Positions 19,495 through 28,104 are shown, counted from the first letter of the stretch. The stretch is 64,000 nt of DNA from Sulfuriferula sp. AH1 (GCF_002162035.1 NZ_CP021138.1:1-64000); one strand, 5' to 3'. Notes: generated by a model from the sequence alone, not told the origin. Program-made: numbers and translations.

Positions 19495-19797
19495 TTAAAC
19501 CTGGACTTCCTGATCATGTGGCTTCATTTCCTCCATAGCCGCCAGTTCCTTGCCGCGCATGCCGACACGGTAGCCATGTTCGACAAACTCAACCGCATAG
19601 ATATAGAACTGCTGCAAGAAAGTGCCTATGCTGGTGACATAACCGATATCGCCCTTGTTGACGAGTATGTCGCCGATTTCTCTGCCTTGAAAAGTGCCGT
19701 CATTGCGCACGGTTTTCAGACTTCTGACTTTCTGCCCGTAATTGAAATCGGGCGGCCCGCTTAATTCGACTATGCTGTCATCACGACTGATTTTCAT
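19495..19797 (-). CDS. nifZ: NifZ family protein (first copy)
   Basis: 100 residues from ATG 19797 (MKISRDDSIVEL). NifZ features are PPDFNYGQKVRSLKTVRNDGT, then GDIGYVTSIGTFLQQF and YAVEFVEHGYRVGMRGKEL. It probably helps P-cluster formation during MoFe protein assembly. Its start overlaps the stop of the LRV gene by four bases. An in-frame codon at 19812 is an alternative but less likely start. Compared with the second copy it has a longer N-terminus and an acidic C-terminal tail. Confidence 0.9.
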   Translation of the reverse strand: MKISRDDSIVELSGPPDFNYGQKVRSLKTVRNDGTFQGREIGDILVNKGDIGYVTSIGTFLQQFYIYAVEFVEHGYRVGMRGKELAAMEEMKPHDQEVQV

Positions 19798-20600
19798 AGC
19801 GGCGCTCCACATTGAATTAATTTCTTGGCCGATATCGGCACGGCTATACGCTGACGAGCCTGCGCGATTTCGCGCACTGCCTCATCCTCATCCATCAGCA
19901 ACGCCTGGAGCTGTCGCTCATCGATACGCTGCGCCACTTCGTAACGCACGCGCCAGTCTGCATCACGCAGAAACATGCTTAATTGTGCTGCCGGCAAGCG
20001 CCGCACCACCACCAGCCGCACCTGCACTTCGGGGTCTGACGCCATCTGTCGCAAACCACTCAGTGCAATACGCTTGGCGACTTCCGCCCGCACCTCACGA
20101 TCGGCATCATGGATCATCAACGGCAGCAAACCTATGGGTATGCGTCGCGCCACGATAGTCCGCACATAATAATCAGCATCATGAATCATGCTTTTCAATT
20201 CATTTTCAGGCAGTCGGGTCGCAACCCGGATACGCACTTCCCTATCCGGATCCTGACACAACAACCTTAACTGCGTTAGCGTCAGGCGTTGTGCGGCACT
20301 CCAGCGCACTGTCTCGTCCTCATCAGCCACCAGCTGCGGCAGATAAAACACTTCAACGTATTTCGCCGCAATGGCGCGTACTTCAAAATACGGGTGCTTG
20401 AGATATTCCTTGGCCAAGTCCGCATTCCAGCGGAAGAAACGGTCTATGCGCAGCGCATAGCGATCAAACACGCAGGCATGTTGCGCTTCGCATTTCCCAA
20501 TCGTGCTCATGACAAAATGCGGGCAACTTGCACAATCTATCGGCTGTGCCTGCCAGTCGAGCGCTTCGAAAGCTTCAACAACGTCATTCGTCATCATCAT
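19794..20600 (-). CDS. LRV (leucine-rich repeat variant) Fe-S protein
   Basis: 268-residue protein with an N-terminal four-cysteine cluster (C23, C26, C37, C43) expected to bind a [4Fe-4S] centre. It is followed by about eight helical repeats of roughly 24 residues with the pattern D-x-(D/E)-x-x-V-R-x-x-V-A-x-R-(L/I), for example DPDREVRIRVATRLP and DADREVRAEVAKRIA. This matches the LRV protein known from the Azotobacter nif region. Its function is unproven; a scaffold or redox-sensing role is proposed. Three consecutive ATG codons begin it, overlapping the upstream gene by up to 17 bases. Confidence 0.9.
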   Translation of the reverse strand: MMMTNDVVEAFEALDWQAQPIDCASCPHFVMSTIGKCEAQHACVFDRYALRIDRFFRWNADLAKEYLKHPYFEVRAIAAKYVEVFYLPQLVADEDETVRWSAAQRLTLTQLRLLCQDPDREVRIRVATRLPENELKSMIHDADYYVRTIVARRIPIGLLPLMIHDADREVRAEVAKRIALSGLRQMASDPEVQVRLVVVRRLPAAQLSMFLRDADWRVRYEVAQRIDERQLQALLMDEDEAVREIAQARQRIAVPISAKKLIQCGAPL

Positions 20601-21171
20601 TTAGCCCCACTCGATCAAGTATGCCTTGCAACACTGCGCCGCCCAGTTTGTTGCTCGGGTCCAGCGCCATTAATTTGGCGACCAGTGCCGCCCCCTGCTC
20701 CAGATCGCCCAGTCGCATATGCAGATAAGCGCAACCTTTCAGGGTGAACAGATAAAATCGCGGTGCGGGGGCGTAACTGTCTGCATGTTCTGCAAATACA
20801 GCATGATCCAGAGCCACTTCGCGCCAATCAACCGGCAAACCCAGATCGACCGCTGTCTTAATCAGGCAACGTTGCGCCACGGCCAGTGCCTCGCTCAAAC
20901 GGTTTTTATAGAAATAGAAACGGTAGAGCGCGATATGCACCGCCGGATGCTCCGGAGCGCGGGCATAAGCCTGCGTCAGATAGCTTTCGGCGACCTCATC
21001 CAGATGGTAAGCCGCTGCCGCACTTTGCAAATCAGCCGCTACTGCCGGAGGTAACGCGCCGCCGAGACAGGCGCTGCCCAGCCAGTCGTCGAAATCCGCC
21101 AGCGCAGCATCACCGCCACTTGACGGCAGTGCCGGTGTTGCGGAATACTGGCTGGAGGCGGCGGGTGGCAT
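20584..21171 (-). CDS. YFYK-type TPR-like nif-associated protein (copy 1)
   Basis: 195-residue protein with TPR-like helices: a proline- and alanine-rich N-terminus, then ESYLTQAYARAPEHPAVHIA, the striking LYRFYFYKNRLSEAL and RFYLFTLKGCAYLHMRLGDLEQG. A paralogue of 163 residues lies at 43809-44300 with the same blocks, so the two form a small family present twice in the nif region. Such TPR folds mediate protein contacts; the partner is unknown. The start ATG 21171 follows the iscA-type gene by 10 bases, and its end overlaps the LRV gene. Confidence 0.75.
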   Translation of the reverse strand: MPPAASSQYSATPALPSSGGDAALADFDDWLGSACLGGALPPAVAADLQSAAAAYHLDEVAESYLTQAYARAPEHPAVHIALYRFYFYKNRLSEALAVAQRCLIKTAVDLGLPVDWREVALDHAVFAEHADSYAPAPRFYLFTLKGCAYLHMRLGDLEQGAALVAKLMALDPSNKLGGAVLQGILDRVGLNDDDE

Positions 21172-21181
21172 GGCGATACGC

Positions 21182-21553
21182 TCAGGTGCGCTTGATGTCA
21201 GCGATGCTGACAGTAGTCTGGGCGGGCTTGGCGGATTCAGCCGAGCTGCAACCGCAGGATGCGGCATTCGGGTTGATGAAACTCAACCCGGATTCCAGCG
21301 TGGTATCGACAAAATCGATGGTGACGCCATCCAGCAATAAACGGCTTTCCGCCGACAAGAACACCTTGAGACCGTTCCAGTCCAGCGTCGCATCGCCATC
21401 CTTGGGCGCAGCTTCTGCCGAAAACTCGGAAGCCAGACCGGAACAGCCACCGGCCGTAACCGTAAGCCGGAAACCTGAATCGGCCGGGCCGCCGCCGAAG
21501 CGAACGATACGGCGCATGAATTTTTCGGCCTTGGGGGTGATAGTGATATTCAT
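21182..21553 (-). CDS. HesB/IscA-type Fe-S carrier of the nif operon
   Basis: A-type iron-sulfur carrier of 123 residues, analogous to the nif-specific IscA of Azotobacter. The three conserved cysteines occur in TAGGCSGLASEF near 36 and in NAASCGCSSAES near 97-105. A short C-terminal extension after the CGC motif (KPAQTTVSIADIKRT) is unusual for housekeeping IscA. It lies between fdxN and the YFYK gene, and probably delivers clusters to nitrogenase components or NifB. Separate IscA and ErpA genes exist at about 32.3-33.0 kb. Confidence 0.9.
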   Translation of the reverse strand: MNITITPKAEKFMRRIVRFGGGPADSGFRLTVTAGGCSGLASEFSAEAAPKDGDATLDWNGLKVFLSAESRLLLDGVTIDFVDTTLESGLSFINPNAASCGCSSAESAKPAQTTVSIADIKRT

Positions 21554-21577
21554 TGCAAAACTCCTCTTAAGACGACT

Positions 21578-21802
21578 TCAGGCAGGCGCTACGTAACGTG
21601 GAAAGGCGTTGTCGATAACGCAAGTCAGATCGACCGGACACACCGCTACACACTGCGGTTCATCAAAATGACCGAGACATTCAGTGCATTTTTTCGGATC
21701 GATAATGAACACGCCGTTCTTTTCGCGGATAGCGACGTTAGGGCACTCGGGTTCGCACGCGGAACAACCGGTGCACTGGGAAGCTACGATTTTGTAAGCC
21801 AT
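21578..21802 (-). CDS. fdxN: 2[4Fe-4S] ferredoxin next to nifB
   Basis: 74-residue bacterial-type ferredoxin. The first cluster motif is [12 protein letters not shown]. The second half has [18 protein letters not shown], where a longer loop separates the cysteines, typical of nif-linked ferredoxins. It is 28 bases downstream of nifB; FdxN proteins support NifB radical chemistry or electron supply to nitrogenase. The symbol follows position and type. Confidence 0.92.
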   Translation of the reverse strand: MAYKIVASQCTGCSACEPECPNVAIREKNGVFIIDPKKCTECLGHFDEPQCVAVCPVDLTCVIDNAFPRYVAPA

Positions 21803-21830
21803 GATTTTTCCTTAAATATAAATTCAGCAA

Positions 21831-23392
21831 CTAGGCGGCAGAGATATAGGCGCCCTGACGGATGTCCGCATCGCCGCGCACTTCATGCATAATCTCGTGA
21901 CTGCGCACCTTGGCCAGGTATTCCTTGAAGTAGGTGATCGCCGACTCCTCGATAAACTCGTGCGCGAAACGATCGACCGGGTCGATACCTGCCGCCTTCA
22001 ACTCGTCGCGCGGGCAGCCGCCGATCTTGGCGACAAACACCGCGTGACAGTCATTGATCGCGCGTACCACCGATGGCAAGGTTTCTTCCTCGCCGAAGCC
22101 ACCCTGGCAATACAGATCGACGCGACGGTGACCGACAAACTTGGAACCGGCCGAACCCACTTCGTAAATCTGGAACTCGGTCGCGTGGCCGAAATGCTCG
22201 TTGACCCGACCCTGCCCTTGGTGGCGACGGCGATCATGATCTTGATGTCGGACACTTCTGCGTCGGACATGTCTGCCAGCGCAGCTTCCTTGGCGGCAAC
22301 CTTTTCCAGACGCTCGGCTTCCACCAGCTCCTGATAGGCCTTGCGCGTGGCGGCGTCATAGACCACTTCGCTCATCTCGTCGATTTTCTCGGTGGTGAAT
22401 TCCGCACTGCGGTCTTCGCCCAGCAGACCCACTGCATCGGCACGGCACTGACGGCAATGGCGCATCATGTTCATGTCGCCTTCACATGCATCCTGCAAGG
22501 CTTTCAGCTCCTGCGCGCTGGGACCGCGCTGGCCGTTAAGGCCGAAAACGGTACCATGCTCAGGTGCCGAAATCAGCGGCATGATGTTGTGCAGGAAAGC
22601 GCCCCGCGATTTGACCGCCTTGTTCACTTCCACCAGATGCTTGTCGTTGATGCCCGGAATCATTACCGAGTTGATCTTGGCCAATACACCAGCAGCAGTC
22701 AGCATTTCCAGACCCAGCAACTGACGCTCGGTCAGGATGCGCGCCGCCTCGATACCGGTGTAGCGTTTGTTCTTGTAGTAAATCCACGGATAAATATGCT
22801 GTCCGACTTCCGGATCTACCATGTTGATGGTAATGGTCACGTGATCGACATTAAACGACTTGATGGTATCGACGTGATCAGGCAGCGCCAGGCCATTAGT
22901 GGAAAGGCAAAGCTTGATGTCCGGCGCAGTCTTGGCTATCAGTTCAAATGTTTTGAAAGTTTTGGCGGGGTTGGCCAGGGGGTCGCCAGGGCCGGCAATG
23001 CCGAGCACCGTCATTTGCGGAATCGCAGACGCTACCGCCAGCACTTTTTTCGAGGCCTGCTCAGGCGTCAGCTTCTCGCTGACCACACCCGGACGCGATT
23101 CGTTGGCGCAATCGTATTTGCGGTTGCAGTAATTGCACTGAATGTTGCAGGCCGGCGCGACCGCCACGTGCATACGCGCGTAATGGTGATGCGCCTCTTC
23201 GCTGTAGCAGGGATGGTTCTTGACCTTTTCCCATACTTCCGGCGCCATGTCCGCCGGACCATCCGACGAACCGCAACTCGCCTTGCCGCCATCGCTGGAC
23301 GTACCACAACCCTTGTGGTCGGCAATCTTCTCAAGCAACTGTTTTAGTGGCTTGCCCTTCTCGATACCGATATGTTCCGAATTTGCATGCAT
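21831..23392 (-). pseudogene. nifB: NifB (FeMo-co biosynthesis radical SAM enzyme), frameshifted as sequenced
   Basis: NifB builds the NifB-co precursor of FeMo-cofactor. The N-terminal part reads from ATG 23392 and has the radical SAM motif C82-X3-C86-X2-C89, the [10 protein letters not shown] block near 133 and the SPAM-type cysteines CRQCRAD near 317. Near 22214 one base is missing where relatives have [15 protein letters not shown]. The frame then diverges into nonsense to 21998, while the true NifX-like C-terminus continues in another frame ([18 protein letters not shown]) to 21831. Either a sequencing error or a real mutation removes the C-terminal domain; some natural NifB lack that domain, so partial function is conceivable. 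It heads the 14-gene operon. Confidence 0.9.
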
Positions 23393-23434
23393 GAATCGCC
23401 CCTGATTAAAAGTTGCGGAAAAAACAGCTTTACG

Positions 23435-23450
23435 AGCAACCTATTAGCCA
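23435..23450 (-). promoter_or_regulatory. Predicted sigma-54 promoter of the nifB operon
   Basis: The minus strand reads TGGCTAATAGGTTGCT, with exact GG-N10-GC spacing and a good TTGCT -12 element. The -12 side is about 43 bases upstream of the nifB ATG. Confidence 0.8.
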
Positions 23451-23517
23451 GAACCATGCCAACAAATATTTTATATTTAAATCAGTTAATTACAGAAAAA
23501 TTTAGGGATTTCTGAGA

Positions 23518-23533
23518 TGTAGCAAGTGCGACA
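23518..23533. promoter_or_regulatory. NifA-type activator site, nifB promoter (proximal)
   Basis: TGTAGCAAGTGCGACA is an exact TGT-N10-ACA match, about 70 bases upstream of the -24 element. Confidence 0.65.
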
Positions 23534-23557
23534 GGAAGGAGATGGCATGTGCGGATT

Positions 23558-23573
23558 TGTCGCAAATCTGACA
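23558..23573. promoter_or_regulatory. NifA-type activator site, nifB promoter (distal)
   Basis: TGTCGCAAATCTGACA is an exact TGT-N10-ACA match, 40 bases from the first one, almost four helical turns, so both could lie on one DNA face. A palindrome (TGACAT, ATGTCA) follows at 23582-23596. Confidence 0.7.
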
Positions 23574-23655
23574 AACAAAACTGACATAAAATGTCACGAT
23601 TAAACGCCGGGATTAACCCCGATTGAACTGGTTGGTACAACGCCAGCGAGTGCGT

Positions 23656-24051
23656 TCAGATCCACACACCGTCATGCGACAATTGTAACGGCGGCGCGCC
23701 GCCAATCAGGAATAAACCAATCAGGAAACTGATTATGGAGATAAAAATACTGGCGAATAACGCCGTCCAGAACCCGGACACGCTGAAACCGCGCACCAGT
23801 GACGACACCAGCAAAATCATCAGCGCATTGATCACCAGCAGGAATAATCCGAACGTGACCAGAGTCAACGGCAGCGTCAGAATAATCAGCAACGGCTTGA
23901 TAATGGCATTCGCAAAACCGAGCAGCAATGCGGAGATGATGAGCGAGGAGGCATTTGCGAATTTGATGTCGCTGAATACATAGCTGGCCACCCACAGCGA
24001 CAGCGCCATAATGCCCCAGTGCAGGAAAAATGGCGTCAGATTATTTAGCAT
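23656..24051 (-). CDS. YvlD/phage holin 4_2-like small membrane protein
   Basis: 131-residue integral membrane protein with four hydrophobic segments: about 10-25, 33-55, 60-85 and 92-118. The motif LLLGFANAIIKPLLIILTLP is typical of the PF04020 family, annotated as phage holin family IV although most members are chromosomal membrane proteins of unknown role. It stands upstream of nifB in the same orientation but about 260 bases away and beyond the nifB activator sites, so it is probably not in the nif operon. Confidence 0.85.
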   Translation of the reverse strand: MLNNLTPFFLHWGIMALSLWVASYVFSDIKFANASSLIISALLLGFANAIIKPLLIILTLPLTLVTFGLFLLVINALMILLVSSLVRGFSVSGFWTALFASIFISIISFLIGLFLIGGAPPLQLSHDGVWI

Positions 24052-24080
24052 AGCGGAACCTTTGCGAAAACCGTTGATGG

Positions 24081-24456
24081 TTATTCATCATACAGATCAA
24101 TGGAGACAGCGAACAGACGGTTCTGTTCCAAACAGCTGCTCGTTAAAGACAGTAACGGCAGTGTGTGGAAGCCCCCTATTTCTACGCGATGGCGATGGCC
24201 ATGATCCAGATAGTCGTGGATTTCCATGTAGCGCAGCGTGGCAAAGCGACCAGGTGTAGGCGACGGCATCCACCGTCTTGATGTGCTTGATCAGGCGGTC
24301 GCGTTGCTCATACACCTTAACTGGCCATTCCCGATCAGCGACGATGGCGATGTCGCCTTTTTTTTCGCCAGGTGCAACTTCGAGCGTGCCACCGGCTTCC
24401 GACAAGCCGAGCAAGTTGGCGCGGGCGGTAACGGCAGCGATAAAGTCCTTGCGGGC
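24081..24456 (-). pseudogene. Remnant of a PglX-like adenine-specific DNA methyltransferase
   Basis: Two frames together resemble the N-terminus of PglX/BREX-type or Eco57I-like N6-adenine methyltransferases: ARKDFIAAVTARANLLGLSE, then IAIVADREWPVKVYEQRDRL and DAVAYTW in one frame, then FATLRYMEIHDYLDHGHRH in another. The junction near 24245 looks like a 5-base loss, because intact relatives read W-F-N-R-F-A there. Nothing of the catalytic domain remains. Upstream, a triplicated 9-base unit (GGGGCTTAC type) at about 24452-24478 marks the break. It is probably debris of a defence gene in the mobile interruption. Family assignment rests on motif memory. Confidence 0.5.
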
Positions 24457-24508
24457 TTACGGGGCTTACGGGGCTTAGGTCTTGAGTTTGGATTTATTCA
24501 TCGCTTGA

Positions 24509-25780
24509 TTACATTTTCCGACTGCTAGCGAGGGTGGCAATGGGCATCGCCCACAACGGACGGTCATTGGCTCGGCCGAGGGGCAGCGTTTCGGTTCCAT
24601 CATAAAGGATGATGCCTGCTTTGAAATTCTGGGGCGCAACGCTGGCCAGCCGCTTTAATCCGGCGAGGTCGCTCAAGGAGACACTGGCGGCGGCTTTAAC
24701 TTCGATGCCGATAATTCCCCCCGAGGCATTCTCCACGACGAAATCGACTTCGTAATGGTCTTTGTCGCGGTAGTAGAAAAGTCCATATTCACCTTCTGAC
24801 CAGGTGATTTGTTTGCGTAGCTCGGCGTACACGTAGCTTTCCAGCAATTGACCAAACAGATTGCGTTGGCGCATCGGATCGGAAAAATCCAACAACACGC
24901 TCAACAGGCCAGAATCATTAAATTGCAGCTTGGGGGTTTTAACCAAACGCGATAGCCGGTTCCTCGACCACGGCTGCAGCCGCTGCATCAAATACATTTG
25001 CTCGAAGATGGCAATGTATTTGCTGGCAGTCTTATGGTCGATGCCGACTTGTCCGCCCAGCTGGCTATAGTTGCAAAGCCGCCCTGCAGTGTGCGCCAAG
25101 GCGCGCATCAGACGGGGCACCTGATCGAGTTTGTCGATGCTGGCGATGTCTTTGATGTCGCGCTGGATTAGCGAGTCGATGTATTGTTTTGCCCAGGTTC
25201 TGCGGCGACGATTATCCTTACGCGATAACGCTTCGGGATAGCCGCCTCGAATCACTTTATCTACCAGCGCCTCGCCCACCGCAGGCTGTGTTGCCGCCAA
25301 TATGCCATCGGCAAATAAAGTGTCTAGCCATGTGCGTGAAGATTCAGGATTGGCGGTGATCTCGCACTGCGCGAGAGGCAGCAACACCAAGGTTTCCATT
25401 CGCCCTGCGAGCGAGTCGGCAATACTGGGCAAAGCCATTAGATTAGCCGAGCCGGTGAGCAAGAATCGACCCGCACGGCGATCTTCGTCGACCGCTTTTT
25501 TTATTGCCAAGAGCAAGTTGGGTGCGCGCTGTACTTCGTCTATTACGGCACTATCAAGACTGCGAATCACCCCAACCGGATCTTCCTGCGCTGCAAGTCG
25601 TGTGAGCTCATCGTCAAGCGTGAGGTAACGCCGCTCACTCCCAGCCAACTGCCGCACCAAGGTGGTTTTACCCGCCTGGCGCGGGCCGCTCAACAACACG
25701 ACTGGCGTGTCAGCCAGCGCAGCCGTCACGCGTGACTGGATGTATCTGGGATAGATTGATGTTGCTTCAGTTTCAAGCAT
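24509..25780 (-). CDS. AAA ATPase with DUF4143 (AAA_14 family)
   Basis: 423-residue protein of the AAA_14/DUF4143 type. The ATPase domain has Walker A LSGPRQAGKTTLVRQL near residue 30, YLTLDD near 52 and Walker B AVIDEVQRAPNLL near 80, with the LLTGSANLM sensor near 107. The C-terminal DUF4143 domain includes DHKTASKYIAIFEQMYL and the nuclease-like YRDKDHYEVDFVVE and IGIEVKAAAS motifs, resembling a PD-(D/E)XK fold. These proteins are common in genomic islands and have no defined function. Flanked by a methyltransferase remnant and IS110 debris, it belongs to the insertion that splits the nif region. Confidence 0.9.
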   Translation of the reverse strand: MLETEATSIYPRYIQSRVTAALADTPVVLLSGPRQAGKTTLVRQLAGSERRYLTLDDELTRLAAQEDPVGVIRSLDSAVIDEVQRAPNLLLAIKKAVDEDRRAGRFLLTGSANLMALPSIADSLAGRMETLVLLPLAQCEITANPESSRTWLDTLFADGILAATQPAVGEALVDKVIRGGYPEALSRKDNRRRRTWAKQYIDSLIQRDIKDIASIDKLDQVPRLMRALAHTAGRLCNYSQLGGQVGIDHKTASKYIAIFEQMYLMQRLQPWSRNRLSRLVKTPKLQFNDSGLLSVLLDFSDPMRQRNLFGQLLESYVYAELRKQITWSEGEYGLFYYRDKDHYEVDFVVENASGGIIGIEVKAAASVSLSDLAGLKRLASVAPQNFKAGIILYDGTETLPLGRANDRPLWAMPIATLASSRKM

Positions 25781-25910
25781 GCTTGGCCGCCTCGTCTATT
25801 TGGGATTTAAGTATAGCCTAATTGGGATTATTGTTATTTTATTTTGGGATTATAGCGAGCGAGAATGTGCATGAGCCAATAATCTTTTTCAACCAGGTAG
25901 AACTTCGGGG

Positions 25911-26012
25911 TCAGATACCGTCTTGAATAGCAAGCCTGCTGTGAACGAAATTGGCATCAAACGGCCTGCCTGACTTCACCACACCATAGATGATATGGAC
26001 GAGTTTACGCAT
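25911..26012 (-). pseudogene. IS110-family transposase fragment (C-terminus, reversed)
   Basis: On the minus strand this reads MRKLVHIIYGVVKSGRPFDA to a TGA at 25911-25913, the usual end of an IS110-type transposase. It is back to back with a second, longer fragment on the other strand. Confidence 0.7.
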
Positions 26013-26016
26013 TGCC

Positions 26017-26269
26017 AACGGCAAGGCACTGGCAGCCTTCATCGGCGTATCGCCACGTCAGCGGCAATCCGGTAGTTCAGTCAAGGGTCGCACCATGATT
26101 TCCAGAACCGGCCATGCGGACTTGAGGAAAGCCTTGTATATGCCAGGCATGGTGGCGTTACGTCACACACACGGTGCTACAGGCGTTTGGGGAAAGAATG
26201 GAAGCCAACGGCTTGGTGCCGAAGGCGGTCATTGGGGCAGCCATGCGTAAGCTCGTCCATATCATCTAG
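26017..26269 (+). pseudogene. IS110-family transposase fragment (Transposase_20 region)
   Basis: The plus strand reads NGKALAAFIGVSPRQRQSGS, then GHADLRKALYMPGMVALRH, a clear Transposase_20 domain. A one-base shift in a CA run near 26165 moves the frame to LQAFGERMEANGLVPKAVIG and then MRKLVHII. Reading stops at a TAG formed exactly where the IS256 element begins, so that insertion cut the gene. The same C-terminal sequence appears reversed at 25911-26012. Confidence 0.75.
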
Positions 26270-27598
26270 AGGGTGTCCTAAATTTTGTGTAAACGGGATT
26301 TCGCTATTGTTGCGGCAGCCGGTCTTCGAACTGAATATTAAACCGGTTTAATGCTGCGTTCCAATCACGGATCGGCATCGTCCATTTTTTGCTGATGTTG
26401 AGCAGCGCCAGATAGAACAATTTTAGCAGGGCTTTATCACTGGGGAACGCGCCCCGGTTCTTGGTGATTTTGCGTAGACTCATGTTTACCGACTCAATGG
26501 CATTGGTGGTATAGATCACTTTCCTGATCTCGGGCGGGTAGTCGAAGAACGGGATGATGCGTGCCCAGTTACTGCGCCAGGATCGGACGATAGACGGGTA
26601 ATCTGCACCCCATTGCTGCTCGAATTCATCCAGCCGCTGTTCGGCCTCTTCGACAGTGGCTGACGTGTACACGGCACGCAGCGCATCAGCGACTTCCTTG
26701 CGCAGTTTCCACGAGACGTAGTTCAAGCTGTAACGCACCATGTGTACGATGCAAAGCTGCACGGCAGTCTTGGGGTAGATCGTCTCGATGGCTTCAGGGA
26801 AACCCTTCAACCCATCCACGCAGGCGATGAAGATGTCCTGTACCCCGCGATTCTTCAGCTCGGTCACCACCTGCAGCCAGAACTTGGCACCCTCGGTCTG
26901 GGCGATCCAGATACCCAGCAATTCCTTCTCGCCGGCCAGGTTGATGCCGAGCGCCAGATACACGGCTTTGGTGCGCACGGCACCCATATCGCGCACCTTC
27001 ACATGGATGCAGTCCATGTACACGATCGGATACAGTGCATCCAGCGACCGCGATTGCCACAGTTTCACTTCGTCAGACACGGCATCGGTGACGGATGAAA
27101 TCAGGCTGGGCGACACTTCGGCACTATACATTTCTTCCAGGTGGCTTTGTATCTCCCGTACGGTCATGCCACGGGCATACAGCGACACTATCTTCTCGTC
27201 GAAGCCACTCCAGCGCGGCTGATGTTGGGGATCAGTTGCGGCTCAAAGCTGCCGTGGCGATCCCGGGGGATGTCAATGGGCAGTTCACCGAATTCACCTT
27301 TGAGCGTCTTGCTGCTTTTGCCATTGCGGGGGTTCTTGGCTGGGTTGGTGACGGCTTCATGTTTACCATGGCCGAGATGGGCTTCCATCTCGGCTTCCAG
27401 GGCGCGTTCAACCAGCGCCTTGATCAGCTGCTTGAGCAGGCCGTGTTCGCCAATCAGGTCTTCAGGTTTCTGGTAACCCGATAACAGGCTATCAATCAGG
27501 TCATTGGGTAGTGCTTTTGCTGCGGTCATTACAACTCCTTTCAAAGTAGTAGCAGTTTCCTGCTTAATGACCGTTTACACAAAATTTCTTACGCCCTC
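26269..27598 (-). mobile_element. IS256-family insertion sequence
   Basis: The ends are imperfect inverted repeats of about 28 bases: GAGGGTGTCC plus AAATTTTGTGTAAACGG at the left, and GAGGGCG plus AAATTTTGTGTAAACGG (complement) at the right. It holds one transposase gene in two frames. No 8- to 9-base target duplication is visible in the flanks, suggesting recombination after insertion. It lies inside IS110 debris. Confidence 0.88.
26304..27544 (-). pseudogene. IS256-family transposase (Mutator type), one-base frameshift
   Basis: DDE transposase of the Mutator class. The N-terminal part (27188-27544) runs through LIGEHGLLKQLIKALVERAL and FEPQLIP. The rest (26304-27188) continues with VSLYARGMTVREIQSHLEEM, the catalytic DCIHVKVRD, a second acidic CVDGLKGFPEAI and VIYTTNAIESVNMSLRKIT. 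Near 27224 one base seems missing between Q-L-I-P and H-Q-P-R-W. Joined, the protein would have about 410 residues, the family length. With the shift it is inactive; without it the element would look complete. Confidence 0.88.
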
Positions 27599-27634
27599 CA
27601 ACGTGAATACGCGCACAGTGAATGCCACGGCATT

Positions 27635-28072
27635 TCAGCCACCACTCATCACCAGATCAAACGCTCGGCGCAGCAGGTTAAGCTCCTGAATCGGGGTACC
27701 GCGCATTTCACTGATGGGTTTGAACACGCCGCCATTGGGTTCCAGTGCGGCCTTGGGTGCATCCAGCGTAGTAAAACGCAGCAAATGAATGCGAATCGGG
27801 CCGGTGGGACTGTCCATCCATTCCTGAAACCCATCGGCATGCGTCAATACGGTCGGGGAATAACCATACTGCGCGGTCATGGCCGCCATCACGGTATCGG
27901 CATCATGCTGTTCACTGGTTTCTGCTGGTGCAGCCATCGCGCTGGCTTCTTCCGGCAACGGGGTGGGCGCCAGTACGCTGGTGCCGTAGCGCGCAAACAC
28001 CGAGGCGGCGCTGTAGCTGTCGAAGTGGCACAGGATCACACGATTACGATCGAAAATATTGGCACTCTCCAT
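27635..28072 (-). CDS. Unknown 145-residue protein downstream of nifA
   Basis: No domain recognised. The N-terminus (ANIFDRNRVILCHFDSYSAAS) is followed by an alanine- and proline-rich linker (residues 33-55), then YGYSPTVLTHADGFQEWMDS and RIHLLRFTTLDAPKAALEP, suggesting a compact alpha/beta C-terminal domain. It lies 32 bases after nifA on the same strand and is probably cotranscribed. The IS256 right end is only 36 bases beyond its stop. A nitrogen-fixation role is inferred from position only. Confidence 0.7.
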   Translation of the reverse strand: MESANIFDRNRVILCHFDSYSAASVFARYGTSVLAPTPLPEEASAMAAPAETSEQHDADTVMAAMTAQYGYSPTVLTHADGFQEWMDSPTGPIRIHLLRFTTLDAPKAALEPNGGVFKPISEMRGTPIQELNLLRRAFDLVMSGG

Positions 28073-28104
28073 TGACTATCCTTTGTCTGCTTTCTCTCTG
28101 ACTA

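Noticed and set aside
19232-19797. Reading the two NifZ genes as one split gene
   Set aside because: Each has its own start, stop and a complete NifZ core, so they are two genes and not a frameshift.
24452-24478. Short tandem repeats as a CRISPR array
   Set aside because: The units are about 9 bases and directly adjacent without spacers; no cas gene is in the window.
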